From the NCBI GenBank assembly GCA_015661075.1, contig JACVQJ010000007.1:1-64000 (forward strand): DNA of 64,000 nt. The letters are read 5' to 3'. The stretch is from Parachlamydiales bacterium. Its GTDB lineage: Bacteria; Chlamydiota; Chlamydiia; Chlamydiales; SM23-39. The position numbers and the translations under genes are program-made. The notes under the pieces are model-generated. The model searched no databases and was not told the origin of the DNA. It saw nothing but the letters and a program-made list of their open reading frames with translations. Positions 1-9,471 of this stretch are shown here, piece by piece. The stretch's first letter is position 1, and the number at the start of each line of letters is the position of its first letter.

Positions 1-62
1 TTTTGATTAGACGTAACTTATTAACAAAAAAAGACTTAAGCTGCTAGACTAAACGTGTTTAA

Positions 63-650
63 AGAAAGATTAGGCGTTTTCGTGGCGAACTTGGGATTAG
101 ACATGCTGAAAAAATAAAAGAGAAAAATCGGCAATTTTTCAAAGGAACTGTTACCTTTCAAACAACTCAACAGTCATCTGATTTATCTCAGTTTGATTCC
201 AATTACTTTGATGTCGTGTCGTCCAGAGAAGTTTTCTTATATCTTCCTCTAGATAAAAAAGAAATTATGAACAACGAAACGTTTAGGGTATTAAAACCAA
301 ATGGTAATTTAATTATTGTTGATTGGATAAAAGAAAACAATTTTTCTCAAAATACATTAAAAATGATAGAAATAGATTCAGCAAACTTTAATTTAATTAC
401 CATCGAAGAATATCTAGAGTGTTTAAAAAGATCTGGGTTTAAAGATATATTCGTGTATAATTTAACAGAAAATTATATTAAATATTCTGATCAAAAAACA
501 TTTAAATGTAATGAATTGCGCGAAGAGTACATAAATAGATTTGGACAAAAAGTGTTCGACAACGCGCTTCTAAGCTGGGATTATCAAAAAAAAGCATTCC
601 TAAATCATGAAATTAGGGTTGTTAAAATCATAGCTAACAAATCTGAGTAG
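63..650 (+). pseudogene. C-terminal remnant of a SAM-dependent methyltransferase
   Basis: The frame is open from just after a TAA at 60-62 to the TAG at 648-650. It reads as the second half of a class I methyltransferase: a FDVVSSREVFLYLP stretch (strand 4 region) followed by FRVLKPNGNLIIVDW, the usual post-motif III segment. The SAM-binding glycine motif that should precede it is absent in all three forward frames of the upstream 60 bases, so the N-terminal third is missing. A GTG at 216 could start translation but would leave only the C-terminal part. The base composition is much more AT-rich than the rest of the window. I read it as a decayed, probably transferred gene; a real gene reaching in from the left with a frameshift is the alternative. 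Confidence 0.6.
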
Positions 651-803
651 AATCTAATAGTTTCACCCTTATACTCGATGGCTCTGCTATGTTTCTCGCT
701 GTTCTTATTTTTGGAGCGGTTGTAAAAAACACATTTGGCACTCACATATGAAAAGTAAAATCCAGTACCATCTTTTAATCATCTCTTCACTCCAGGACAT
801 CGC

Positions 804-1568
804 ATGAAAAAAAGGCACTCCGCCGCATATCAAGCTCTTTGCAGCGAATATTACGAATCGGACAAACCACATCCTCCAACTGATGCTTTGGCCTATTATT
901 CTAATTTAGTTAAGCAAGCGAAAGGTCCCATCCTTGAACCCATGTGTGGATCCGGGCGATTTCTTGTTCCTCTGGCTCAAACCGGAGCCAACGTCACCGG
1001 ATTTGATACATCTGAACACATGCTCAATCTCTGTCAGTTGAAATGCCAAAATAAAAAAATTCAAGCTAACGTCATCCTCGCATCATTTGCCAATTTTCGT
1101 CCATCCGCCCAATTTAAGCTAATTTACATCCCTAGCGGATCATTTTGCCTTTTAACCGATCCTCACAGCATACAGGAAGGTTTGCGCTCCATCGCCGCCT
1201 GTCTAGAAAAAGGTGGCAAATTCGTATTTGAAGTGGACACAATCCAGAGCATGAGCCCAACTCCTGGAATCTGGCAAGGCAGTTCTGTCGTTAAGCTAAA
1301 TGGACAAAGAATTGTGCTAAACACATGCGCTCAATTCAACACCCGAACTCGTGTTTCACAAACTCTTTGCCGCTATGAGCTGTGGGATCTGAACGCGATT
1401 GTCCGCACCGAAGTCGAAGAATTCAATGTTCGGCTCTATGAATTGAGCGAAATCGAACCGCTTTTAAAAAAACACAACCTAGCAATTGTGAAAACGCGAA
1501 CGCCCTATACCGACCAAGAACCAGACTCAAAATCAGAAAGCATTTTATTCGAGTGCGTTAAATGTTGA
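804..1568 (+). CDS. Class I SAM-dependent methyltransferase
   Basis: A 254-residue protein with motif I EPMCGSGRF near residue 45, then GFDTSEHML (the acidic residue that binds the ribose of SAM) and FKLIYIPSGSF as the motif II region. The fold is Rossmann-like and cytosolic, with no signal peptide. The C-terminal half carries the seven-stranded-sheet tail typical of small-molecule methyltransferases, but nothing identifies the substrate. The ATG at 804 is the natural start because the frame has no earlier start of note. It stands alone: the remnant upstream is on the same strand but about 150 bp away, and the tRNA-like sequence follows. Enzyme class is well supported; substrate is unknown. 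Confidence 0.85.
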   Translation: MKKRHSAAYQALCSEYYESDKPHPPTDALAYYSNLVKQAKGPILEPMCGSGRFLVPLAQTGANVTGFDTSEHMLNLCQLKCQNKKIQANVILASFANFRPSAQFKLIYIPSGSFCLLTDPHSIQEGLRSIAACLEKGGKFVFEVDTIQSMSPTPGIWQGSSVVKLNGQRIVLNTCAQFNTRTRVSQTLCRYELWDLNAIVRTEVEEFNVRLYELSEIEPLLKKHNLAIVKTRTPYTDQEPDSKSESILFECVKC

Positions 1569-1729
1569 CGATTAGGATTACGCAATGCAAAAGAAAAGAA
1601 GAGCACCACATGGGTATCCTTTTCCCATCTTTTTCCGTGGACCATTTGTGGACCACTGACATACAAATAAGCGCGACAAATCACAACAGTTCGCAGTAGC
1701 TCGAAAGGCTGACTTTCCGCTATGATTTC

Positions 1730-1810
1730 GGGAAGTTAGCTGCTAAATGGCAGGGGCGGTGCTGCGGACTCATAACCCGTCGGTCCCTGGTTCAAGTCCA
1801 GGTTGCCCCA
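1730..1810 (+). tRNA. tRNA-Met(CAT)-like sequence, probable attachment site
   Basis: The 3' half is a good tRNA: anticodon loop CTCATAA, a CGG/CCG anticodon-stem core, the T arm CCTGG-TTCAAGT-CCAGG, and the 3' acceptor strand TTGCCCC followed by A at 1810. The 5' half is poor. The expected acceptor strand would be GGGGCAA, but the sequence at 1730-1736 is GGGAAGT, and the D loop would be unusually long. Either this is a diverged elongator tRNA-Met or only the 3' half is original, as left by integration into a tRNA gene. A tyrosine recombinase begins about 160 bp downstream, the classical arrangement for a tRNA-targeted element. No second copy of the 3' tRNA segment was found downstream in the window. 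Confidence 0.5.
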
Positions 1811-1973
1811 CTTCTGTAAAGCGCTTATTTTACCATGGATACGCAAACCAAAGCTTGACTAAACATCAAGTTAAAGTTTAAATTATGTGTCCGCGGTACA
1901 ATGGCGGTGCAGTGAAAAACAATTTTACCCAGCACGCCATCCAACCAAACCTGAAACACATAGGTTGGAAAAT

Positions 1974-3045
1974 ATGGCATCAATTTTTAAACGCAAAAAT
2001 GACGATGGCACGACTGTTTGGCGCGTCGTCATACGCATCAAAGGCTACCCGACTATCTGCAATCACTTTGACCGGAAGCAGGAAGCCGACGATTGGGCAG
2101 CTGATACCGAGCGGCAGATCCGGCTCGGCCAATTCAAATTCGATCAGCACAACAAAATCCATACCTTTGCCGAACTAATCGATCGATTTTTGCAAGACGG
2201 AGCTCTCGAGCATCACCGATCCGCAGAAGACACCCAGCGTCATCTTACCTATTGGAAACAACGGCTGGGCGACTTTGGTCTCGTTCACATCACTCCGGAA
2301 AAGCTCGGCAAAGAGCGGCAGGCGCTTGCAGATACTCCAACCACCGATGGCCGCAAACGATCCAATGCGACAGTGAATCGCTATATGTCATCGCTCTCAA
2401 CACTCTTAAGCTATGCCACGCAAAATCTGAATTGGATTAGCGAAAACCCTGCCCTGCGCCTCAAAAAGCTCAAGGGAAGGGCCAGGCCGGGACCGCGTCT
2501 TGACGGAAGAGGAAATCTCGCGCCTCCTCATCGCTTCGAAAGAAAGCAGATCGCCCTATCTGTACTGCATCGTCCTTCTGTCTTTGACGACGGGCGCACG
2601 TCAAGGCGAAATGCTGAATCTGGAATGGAAACATATCGACTTCGCAAACAAGCTGGCGTTCATCAAAGAGACCAAAAATGGCCATCCGCGCAGCATCGCC
2701 CTCTGCGATCCGGTCATCCAGGAACTGCATCGCCTGCATGAAGTCCGCAATCCCCAAAAACCGCTCGTCTTTGCGAGCAAAACAGCATTCGGTCGTATCG
2801 ACATCAAGAAAGCCTGGCAGCACGCGCTCAAACGGGCCCAGATCACCAATTGCCGCGCCCATGACATGCGCCACACCTTTTGCACCTACGCGGCTGCAAT
2901 GGGCGCATCGAATCTCCAATTGCAAACCGCAACTGGACACCGCACTCTTTCAATGCTTCTCCATTACACGCATATGGACGCAGCTGTCACCAAACAATTC
3001 AGCAATCAAATCGCAGACCAAATCCTAAAAGACGATTCTCTATGA
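1974..3045 (+). pseudogene. Phage-type tyrosine recombinase, frameshifted
   Basis: Two overlapping frames make one integrase of about 356 residues. The N-terminal part (ATG at 1974, MASIFKRKNDDG) has the arm-binding and SAM-like core-binding domains, ending at NPALRLKKLK. The catalytic domain resumes in another frame with LTEEEISRLL and contains TTGARQGEM (catalytic Arg), HDMRH, GHRTLSM and the tyrosine in LLHYTHMD, so the whole catalytic set is present. Dropping one G from the GGG at 2474-2476 gives a continuous reading LKKLKEGPGRDRVLTEEE, a normal linker for this family. The lesion is therefore a single-base insertion, either a recent inactivating mutation or a sequencing error. Its position beside a tRNA-like sequence makes it the integrase of the element running to about 7.85 kb. 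Confidence 0.85.
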
Positions 3046-3134
3046 ATTGTGATGACCCAAAACTAGTTTGGCAATTGTCGCATCAATGACACGACAATTC
3101 ATATTGCACTAAGGATTAGACTGCTATGTTTCTG

Positions 3135-3162
3135 TTTGCACAAAAGCTATAGAAACTATAAT
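3135..3162 (+). promoter_or_regulatory. Putative promoter of abiEi-abiEii
   Basis: A perfect -10 hexamer TATAAT lies at 3157-3162 with a TTTGCA/TTGCAC -35-like match at 3135-3141, giving a short spacing of 15-16 bp. It sits about 28 bp before the abiEi ATG. The spacer contains overlapping CTATAG and CTATAAT half-sites, where a self-regulating AbiEi repressor could bind; that last point is inference. Confidence 0.4.
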
Positions 3163-3190
3163 ATTTGCGTAACAACCGGTATCAACCAGC

Positions 3191-3799
3191 ATGAACCCGC
3201 AAGACGAGCTCTTTGCAGTAGCAGATCGGCAGCAAGGATATTTTACCTCGCAGCAAGCTGAAGTATGTGGCATCGCTCGCTCCAATTTTCATTTCCGGGT
3301 TCGCTCAGGAGAATGGGTCAAATCGCTGAGAGGGATCTATCGGCTCGCTCGATACCCTGTGACGGATCGATCCGAGCTGGTTCTATGGAGTCTTTGGAGC
3401 AGAGATCGAAAAGGCAATCCTCAAGGGGTGTGGTCTCATGAAACAGCTCTCGATATTCACGAACTAAGCGACGTCATGCCTTCTAAAATGCATATGACCG
3501 TTCCACCTCGTTTTCGAAAACGAGACGCAATTCCTAAACATCTCAAACTCCATTTTGCGACCCTCGCTAAAAGCGATAGAGAAACTTGGCAAGGCTACCA
3601 AGTGACCACTCCCCTACGTACGATGATCGACGTTATTGAGGAGGGAATTATATCGCCGGATTTCATCAAACAGGCAATTCAAGATGGAATCAAAAAAGGA
3701 GTTCTTATGCTCCAGGATTTGAATACCGCTGAACATCCCAAACTTAAAGAATATAGAGACTGGTATCTCAATGAACACAAGATTCAAAAGCGCAACTGA
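3191..3799 (+). CDS. abiEi: AbiEi-type antitoxin / transcriptional repressor (type IV TA)
   Basis: A 202-residue protein whose first 60 residues form the AbiEi winged-helix domain: QQGYFTSQQAEVCGIARSNFHFRVRSGEWVK, then LRGIYRLARYP. In the AbiE family this domain binds the operon's own promoter, while the C-terminal domain counteracts the toxin. Here the C-terminal part (TTPLRTMIDVI) matches the usual antitoxin tail. The next gene is the nucleotidyltransferase partner and overlaps it by 29 bp, as is typical of abiE operons, so the two are surely co-translated. Within the mobile element the pair would serve as an addiction or phage-abortive module; that role is inferred from the family. Confidence 0.9.
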   Translation: MNPQDELFAVADRQQGYFTSQQAEVCGIARSNFHFRVRSGEWVKSLRGIYRLARYPVTDRSELVLWSLWSRDRKGNPQGVWSHETALDIHELSDVMPSKMHMTVPPRFRKRDAIPKHLKLHFATLAKSDRETWQGYQVTTPLRTMIDVIEEGIISPDFIKQAIQDGIKKGVLMLQDLNTAEHPKLKEYRDWYLNEHKIQKRN

Positions 3800-4655
3800 T
3801 TTTCGCAAAAGCCTCGAAGCACGCCTCCAAACCCTTGCAGCCGCCTCTGGTCAGGATTTGCAACGCCTTCGTCGCAAAGTCGCCTTCGATCGTTTCTTGG
3901 CAAGAATCTTCACTCAAGAACAACCCAGCTTTTACCTCAAGGGTGGGTATGCGATGGAATTGCGCATCGCCCAGGCAAGAGCCACGAAAGACATCGATTT
4001 GACCTGCATCCGGAGAGTAAAAAACGAAACAGAATTACTAAACGAATTGATCTTGACCGATCTACGATCGCTCGCCAAGCAAGATCTCAACGATCATTTC
4101 ATCTATCAGGTGGGCGAAGCGCAGATCGATCTCGAAAATGCGCCTTATGGAGGTGCACGTTATCCTGTCTCAGCCTTGATCGACAGGAAACTCTTTGTCC
4201 GCTTCCAACTCGATGTCGGCGCAGACTACCTGCTTGATGAAATCGAAATCATTCAAGGCAACAACTGGCTTGAATTCTGCTCTATCTCACCTCCGGCGAT
4301 CTCAATGATCTCGATTGAACAGCAATTTGCCGAGAAACTCCATGCTTATACCCTGCCCCGCGGAGAAAGAGTTAATTCCCGAGCCAAAGATCTTGTCGAT
4401 ATGGCACTGCTGATTGCGAAGAAGCCTCTTCAAGCCGCCTCCATGATGCAGACGACGAAAACGGTGTTCCAGAAACGAGGCACACATTCCTTACCGTCCA
4501 AACTGGAAAAACCGCCCCTGGAATGGCAACCGCAATTCAGCACCATGGCAAATGAATGCGGACTTTCTCCCGATATGAATGTGACCTATGAAAAAATATC
4601 AAAATATTACAACAACATTATCTCAACACAAAATGATAATCGATCCTCTCAATGA
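3771..4655 (+). CDS. abiEii: AbiEii-type nucleotidyltransferase toxin
   Basis: A 294-residue protein with the DNA polymerase beta-like nucleotidyltransferase core of AbiEii/AbiGii toxins: FYLKGGYAMELR near residue 55 (GG motif), TKDIDL (the paired metal-binding aspartates), EQQFAEKLHAY (conserved Lys) and RAKDLVDM (conserved Asp) toward residue 210. All four family motifs are visible, so the enzyme looks active. Family members transfer nucleotides onto RNA, in studied cases tRNA, and stop growth until neutralised. It overlaps abiEi by 29 bp, and the end of this gene overlaps the start of the next frame, suggesting one transcript. Confidence 0.9.
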   Translation: MNTRFKSATDFRKSLEARLQTLAAASGQDLQRLRRKVAFDRFLARIFTQEQPSFYLKGGYAMELRIAQARATKDIDLTCIRRVKNETELLNELILTDLRSLAKQDLNDHFIYQVGEAQIDLENAPYGGARYPVSALIDRKLFVRFQLDVGADYLLDEIEIIQGNNWLEFCSISPPAISMISIEQQFAEKLHAYTLPRGERVNSRAKDLVDMALLIAKKPLQAASMMQTTKTVFQKRGTHSLPSKLEKPPLEWQPQFSTMANECGLSPDMNVTYEKISKYYNNIISTQNDNRSSQ

Positions 4656-5865
4656 AATACGCAATATCCTCGATGAGTTTGAAGCAAAAATAGCTCATAC
4701 ACAAACGTTTTGGGAAGAACTCAGAGAACTGAATCCCTCGTTTGAACAGGTGAATGAGGAACATTGGCATGAAAAACATTCAAAAATGTGGCTGCATGGC
4801 GGAACAACTCCTGACGAATGCCATGAATTAGAACGATGGTTGACGGATTACCCTCCTGCAACAGCTACAGCTAACGCTTCTGCCAAGACGGTATGCTGCG
4901 CTTGGCGTAAATGGCTTTCTATTGCTGGGCCTGAAAAGATAATCAGGACTGTGGATTACGATAAAAAGAGTCGAGGCTATGTAGAACGAGAATTGAAAGC
5001 TCTGACCGAAACTTTTTATGCTGAGCATGATAAATTTGAACTTCCAGAGAAACCGAAGGATGAATCCTTATATGATTTCATCGTACGACTGGCTCGATCT
5101 TTCGAGGATCGACATGATGAACGCCAGAAATGCGAACTGAAAGAGCGTAAAATTGGAGATTGGTTGGAAGAGCGGGCATTAATGAGCTTTTTGGGCTTCA
5201 TAAGAAAAAACTATTCTTCAGAACAAGTGGCGTTTATCGAGCATATTTTCCCTCAGAAAATGGATTTGCATTTTGGACGGATCATCCGGCTAATCCCTCT
5301 CGAAGCCTATCCTGTTCCCGAAAAGACGGCGGCTGAAATTGTAATTGCATTGGCACGGCGATGTCGTAATGGGCGTTCTGATGCACGCCACACGGCGTTA
5401 GAAAGTTTGGCTTTGTCGTTACTCTGTATTGCCTGTTCTCGTATTCGTCTGCCTAAAACCTTGGAAATGGTAAGAAATCTACAATCGACAGCGGTTTTGT
5501 CCGGTGCTGAGTTTGGTGTATCGAAAAACAGAACGTTTGGCCAGGTGCCATATTGGAGGGCTCTCAAAGATGATGATTTTTCTGTCTTGCAAGTACCAAC
5601 ATGGTTTGGTTATCAACCGCTAAAAATATCCAATCGTATCGCTACCCTTCTAAAGATAGTTGCCCGTATTCCATCTAAACAGCCCCGAACCACAATCTTT
5701 CAAAAATCGAGAAAGAGTTTGGATAAGATGTTCGATTTGGCGTTACAAGAGGTTAATCCCGATCCCAAGTTCGGCAATATCACGTATCTGTCCTTATTGG
5801 TAACCCAGCCCCATATTCATGGAGAAGGTCATCGACAGCAGCCTAACTATAAAGTTTCTAAGTAG
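4588..5865 (+). CDS. Unrecognised element protein
   Basis: A 425-residue soluble protein that I cannot assign. The first 180 residues are helical and charged (EFEAKIAHTQTFWEELRELNP); the middle (IVIALARRCRNGRSDARHTALESLALSLLCIACSRIRLP) resembles a helical bundle. There is no signal peptide, membrane segment, Walker motif or obvious nuclease triad. The ATG at 4588 overlaps the end of abiEii by 68 bp; an in-frame ATG at 4633 starting MIIDPLNEIRN is equally plausible, and neither has a clear ribosome-binding site. Sitting between the toxin and the excisionase/DUF927 pair, it probably belongs to the same mobile element, perhaps in its replication or defence functions, but this is position only. 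Confidence 0.6.
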   Translation: MKKYQNITTTLSQHKMIIDPLNEIRNILDEFEAKIAHTQTFWEELRELNPSFEQVNEEHWHEKHSKMWLHGGTTPDECHELERWLTDYPPATATANASAKTVCCAWRKWLSIAGPEKIIRTVDYDKKSRGYVERELKALTETFYAEHDKFELPEKPKDESLYDFIVRLARSFEDRHDERQKCELKERKIGDWLEERALMSFLGFIRKNYSSEQVAFIEHIFPQKMDLHFGRIIRLIPLEAYPVPEKTAAEIVIALARRCRNGRSDARHTALESLALSLLCIACSRIRLPKTLEMVRNLQSTAVLSGAEFGVSKNRTFGQVPYWRALKDDDFSVLQVPTWFGYQPLKISNRIATLLKIVARIPSKQPRTTIFQKSRKSLDKMFDLALQEVNPDPKFGNITYLSLLVTQPHIHGEGHRQQPNYKVSK

Positions 5866-5967
5866 TTAGGTGCAATCCTCAAAAGGTGCACCGCTGTGCG
5901 CCCGCTATTGAGCGCCTTTCGGCAGAATTAAGCTCATATGAATAAACCACAAATTTAAGAGGTTCGT

Positions 5968-6174
5968 ATGAGCAATTTTGAATACCAGTCGCCACAGCAA
6001 ATCGTAGCCAGTGGCAAATATCCATTCACTATGGGGCAAATGCGCCATTTGCTTCTCTTTCGCCATAAAAATGGATTATCAACTGCTGTTCGCAAAATCG
6101 GCAAACGATTAATGATCCGCATCGACTTATTCGACCAATGGATCGAAGAGCAAAAAGAGGAAAAAAATGGATAA
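5968..6174 (+). CDS. AlpA/excisionase-like small HTH protein
   Basis: A 68-residue basic protein whose C-terminal half (MGQMRHLLLFRHKNGLSTAVRKIGKRLMIRIDLFDQWIEEQKEE) has the layout of MerR-like excisionase or AlpA DNA-binding proteins: one helix-turn-helix, a wing with paired basic residues and a final helix ending in W-I. Such proteins direct excision or switch on an element's integrase and replication genes. A ribosome-binding site, AAGAGG, lies a few bases before the ATG. Its stop codon overlaps the start of the DUF927 gene by 8 bp, so the two are translationally coupled. Together with the recombinase it defines the element as integrative. Confidence 0.65.
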   Translation: MSNFEYQSPQQIVASGKYPFTMGQMRHLLLFRHKNGLSTAVRKIGKRLMIRIDLFDQWIEEQKEEKNG

Positions 6175-7852
6175 TTTTTTCCTCGATAAAGAGGGCGTCT
6201 GGTTTTTACCACTTAAAACGGGAGAAGACCCGCCCACTCCAATATGGGTATGCTCCCCCCTCGAAATACTTGCAATCACACGCGATCATGACAACGAAAA
6301 CCACGGCAAATTGCTTCGCTTCATTGATTATGATGGCAATGAACATCGATGGCCAATGCCGATGGAACTTCTCGCTGGCGATGGAACTGGATACCGACAA
6401 ACACTCTTGTCGGGAGGTGTGCAAATCAAAGAAGGAAAGCAGGGGCGCGAGTTACTGAGCAGATACATACAAAGTGCGAATCCTAAAGCCCGAATGCGTT
6501 GTGTGAATAGACTGGGTTGGTATAACGACCTTTACATTCTGCCAAATAGCACAATAGGAGCCTCTGCAGGCGAAGACGTTGTATTCCAAGCTCATATCCC
6601 GTTAGCTGATCACCATGAAAGCAAGGGTACGTTATTTGAATGGCAGGAACATATAGCCAAATATTGTGTGGATAATTCCCGCCTTGGATTTTGTGTCAGC
6701 GTTGGACTTGCCTCGCCGCTTCTCCATCTGCTCGGCGAAGAAAATGGCGGCTATAATCTACGAGGACCAAGCAGTGGCGGAAAAACAACGGCTCTACGAG
6801 TGGCTTTATCCATTTATGGAGGAGAAAAAATGCTTCATTCATGGCGAGCGACCTCAAATGGGCTCGAATCAATTGCAGCACTCCATAACGACGGGCTTTT
6901 ATGTCTCGATGAACTAGGTAAACTAGACCCAAAAATAGCAGGAGAAATCGCCTACTTACTCGTCAATGGGGGCGGCAAACAACGATCCGATAAATCAGGA
7001 TACGCGCGGATCAAGCAATTTTGGCGACTCAATTTTCTGTCCAGCGGTGAAGTGGGCCTCCCCGATCTGATCCGCCAATCAGGTCAAAAAGTTAGGGGTG
7101 GCCATGAGGTTAGGGTTGTAGATATCCCTGCTTTTCCGGGTCAACTTGGAATATTCGAATACCTCCATTCATTACCTTCCGGTGATGTGTTTTCGCGAAT
7201 GCTATGTGCGAACGCTGAAAAATATCATGGAACGGCGGGACGAGCATTTATTGGCGAAGTCGTTAAAGACATTCCCAAAAATGTTGAACGGGTCCGCACG
7301 CTAATTGATGAGTTTAAAAATGAAAACAGCCCAATAAACGCCGATGGCCAAGTTTTGCGCGTGCTCAATCGATTTGCGCTCATTGCGGCCGCAGGAACAC
7401 TGGCCACAGAGCTCGGTATAACGAAATGGCCGAAAGAAGAGGCAATGTGGGCTGCAAAACAATGTTTCGAATCCTGGCTTAAAAATAGAGGCGGCGTCTC
7501 AGCGCAAGAAGGACATGAAATTTTGCGGCAGGTGCGCCATTATTTTGAGCAGCATGGAGATTCGCGGTTTACCGTCATCGGAAGTATGGACGACCACAAA
7601 ACCATCAACCGTGCTGGATACAAAAAAATGGTCGATAACAGTTGGCATTACTTTATCCTCCCTGAGAGCTTCAAGCAGGACATCTGTTGCGGCTTTGACG
7701 TCCAAATAGCAATAGAAATTCTTGTTGAAAAAGGATGGTTAATGCGCGACGCAGAAGGAAAGAACACCCGCGCAGAAAATCTTCCATGCTCGAATTCAAC
7801 AACCCGATGTTACCGATTTGACGGAAGTAAAATCTTCTCAGATGAAATATAA
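6167..7852 (+). CDS. DUF927-family ATPase of a mobile element
   Basis: A 561-residue protein typical of DUF927 proteins encoded by prophages and integrative elements, where they act as replication-associated helicase-like ATPases. Visible features are LRGPSSGGKTTALRVALSIYG (Walker A, near residue 205), GLLCLDELGKLDP (Walker B, near residue 245), LNFLSSGEVGLPDL (sensor-like) and a C-terminal region with a probable winged helix (GWLMRDAEGKNTRAENL). The preceding 100 residues contain a beta-rich segment common in this family. It overlaps the excisionase-like gene upstream and is the last gene before IS sequence begins at 7900, so this is probably the distal end of the island. An exact island boundary cannot be seen because no repeat of the tRNA end was found. 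Confidence 0.8.
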   Translation: MDNFFLDKEGVWFLPLKTGEDPPTPIWVCSPLEILAITRDHDNENHGKLLRFIDYDGNEHRWPMPMELLAGDGTGYRQTLLSGGVQIKEGKQGRELLSRYIQSANPKARMRCVNRLGWYNDLYILPNSTIGASAGEDVVFQAHIPLADHHESKGTLFEWQEHIAKYCVDNSRLGFCVSVGLASPLLHLLGEENGGYNLRGPSSGGKTTALRVALSIYGGEKMLHSWRATSNGLESIAALHNDGLLCLDELGKLDPKIAGEIAYLLVNGGGKQRSDKSGYARIKQFWRLNFLSSGEVGLPDLIRQSGQKVRGGHEVRVVDIPAFPGQLGIFEYLHSLPSGDVFSRMLCANAEKYHGTAGRAFIGEVVKDIPKNVERVRTLIDEFKNENSPINADGQVLRVLNRFALIAAAGTLATELGITKWPKEEAMWAAKQCFESWLKNRGGVSAQEGHEILRQVRHYFEQHGDSRFTVIGSMDDHKTINRAGYKKMVDNSWHYFILPESFKQDICCGFDVQIAIEILVEKGWLMRDAEGKNTRAENLPCSNSTTRCYRFDGSKIFSDEI

Positions 7853-8015
7853 AAACGGGCGAGACCTGTGAGATCGGTGAGAAATATCACCCACCTCACC
7901 TTGTCGCTACCCACAAGTGCAAAGAAAAAGTTTTATCAAAAATGACAAGTAAATTATTTAATTTATCCCCCTTTTTGTGATAAAATAAGCTCTTTATAAT
8001 CAGGGGCTTGTAGTT

Positions 8016-9471
8016 ATGCAGAACACCAAAACCTGGATTGAAAAACAGTGGCCATCGTTTCTGTTTTTTGATCCAAGACACCACAAAAGAGCGATTAATA
8101 TTGCTTCGGCAATGCTGACGAAACCAACCGCCTCACTTCCAGGACGGTTTACTTTGCAAAAAGAAATCAAAGGATGTTACCGTTTTCTCGACAACAAAGC
8201 GTTCGACCATCAAATGTTACAATGCCAACATTACCTCGACTTTGTACATTTTTAGGACCGAAGGCCTCGATGGATTTGCCCTCTGAGGCGTTAATTTAAT
8301 AAGGAAGGGGTTGACTATCCCCTTCCTTACTAAAAATGTACAAAGTCGAGATTACGACAATGTTCTTGCTGAAGCCGCTTCAGAATCTGGCACGGTTATC
8401 TTTATTCAAGACGGTAGCGAGCTAATCTATAACAATCTTCTATGGACAGATCTTGGACCGACCGCCGACTCGGGTGGAAATGGGATCATGTTTCATAGCT
8501 GTCTCGCTGTAAAATTTCAAAATGGCCAACCTCAGGTAATTGGGCTTTCGGGTCAAAAAGCCTGGATTCGAAATTCGGAAAAAATTTCCCCCAAAATTCA
8601 AGAGGAAAAAGAGTCGCAGGTATGGCGAGAAATGATCGAGAAAATTGGCCTAGTTCCCAAGGGCTGCAAGTGGATCACAGTTGGTGATCGAGGAGCTGAT
8701 ATTTTTTCGTTCATTGAATCGCTTCCACAGGGGTGGGATTGCGTTATCCGCTCAAAACATGATCGTAAAATTTTGGTCGATGGTAAGAAGTTCTGTCTGA
8801 AAAAATATATGAGAGATCTTTCTTCTATGGGAACGATGTCTCATTTTTTGCGCGCCAGAAAAGGATCTTCTCGCGAAGTGACTCTTCAGATTAGCTGGGC
8901 AGAAGTAGATATTCTGCCGCCAGATGCAGAAAAAGAAAAAAAGCCGATCAGAGGGAGTTATGTGCGCGTATGGTGCGATGAAGATCCTGCTATTGAATGG
9001 ATTTTGTTTTCCCGCTCATCCATAACTTCCCTCGAAGAGGCGTTGGAAATCGCGAAAATATACAAGCACCGTTGGATCATCGAGGAATATCATAAATGTC
9101 TAAAAACCGGTTGCCAGATCGAAAAGGTGCAGCTTGGAAATGCCGACCGCATATTAAGGCTTTTTGGATTGCTCGGAGTAATCGCGACCCAACTTCTTCA
9201 GCTCAAGAGCATTAGCCGAACCAATCCCGAAGAGTTGGCTGAAAAACATGTTGATAAGATATCTCTCATCGTGTTGCAAGACATCTATAAATTGAAGACG
9301 CCGTGGACCATCAAAGAATATTGGAGAAGAGTTGCTATGTTGGTGGGGTTCATGGGGAGAAAGTCTGACGGAAATCCTGGATGGCAGAAAATTTGGCAAG
9401 GTTGGATCATGTTACGCGACTTATGTCGAGGAGTGGAGATAGGGCTTCGACTCAAGATGGAAAATGTTTAA
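8016..9471 (+). pseudogene. IS4-family (IS50-like) transposase split by a MITE
   Basis: The first part (8016-8255) encodes the DNA-binding N-terminus with LPGRFTLQKEIKGCYRFLDN. The second part, readable to 9471, holds the DDE core: IQDGSEL (first Asp), VTVGDRGAD (second Asp) and YKHRWIIEEYHKCLKTG (the Y-R-E-K signature with the catalytic Glu). Removing the MITE (8235-8350) plus one copy of its 5-bp duplication ATTAC joins QCQHY directly to DNVLAEAASESG in frame, giving a full transposase of about 445 residues. The ORF as it stands cannot make an active enzyme. A relic of the same gene at 44.3 kb confirms the uninterrupted sequence. Confidence 0.9.
8235..8350. mobile_element. MITE family A, copy 1
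   Basis: A 116-bp non-coding element with perfect 21-bp terminal inverted repeats (8235-8255 and 8330-8350, beginning CTCGACTTTGTACATTTT) and a flanking 5-bp duplication ATTAC at 8230-8234 and 8351-8355. Inside is an inverted repeat ending AATAAGGAAGGGG. Compared with the second copy at 27.4 kb it is in the opposite orientation and lacks the segment between the centre and the right end. It contains no ORF and must have been moved by a transposase in trans. Confidence 0.9.
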
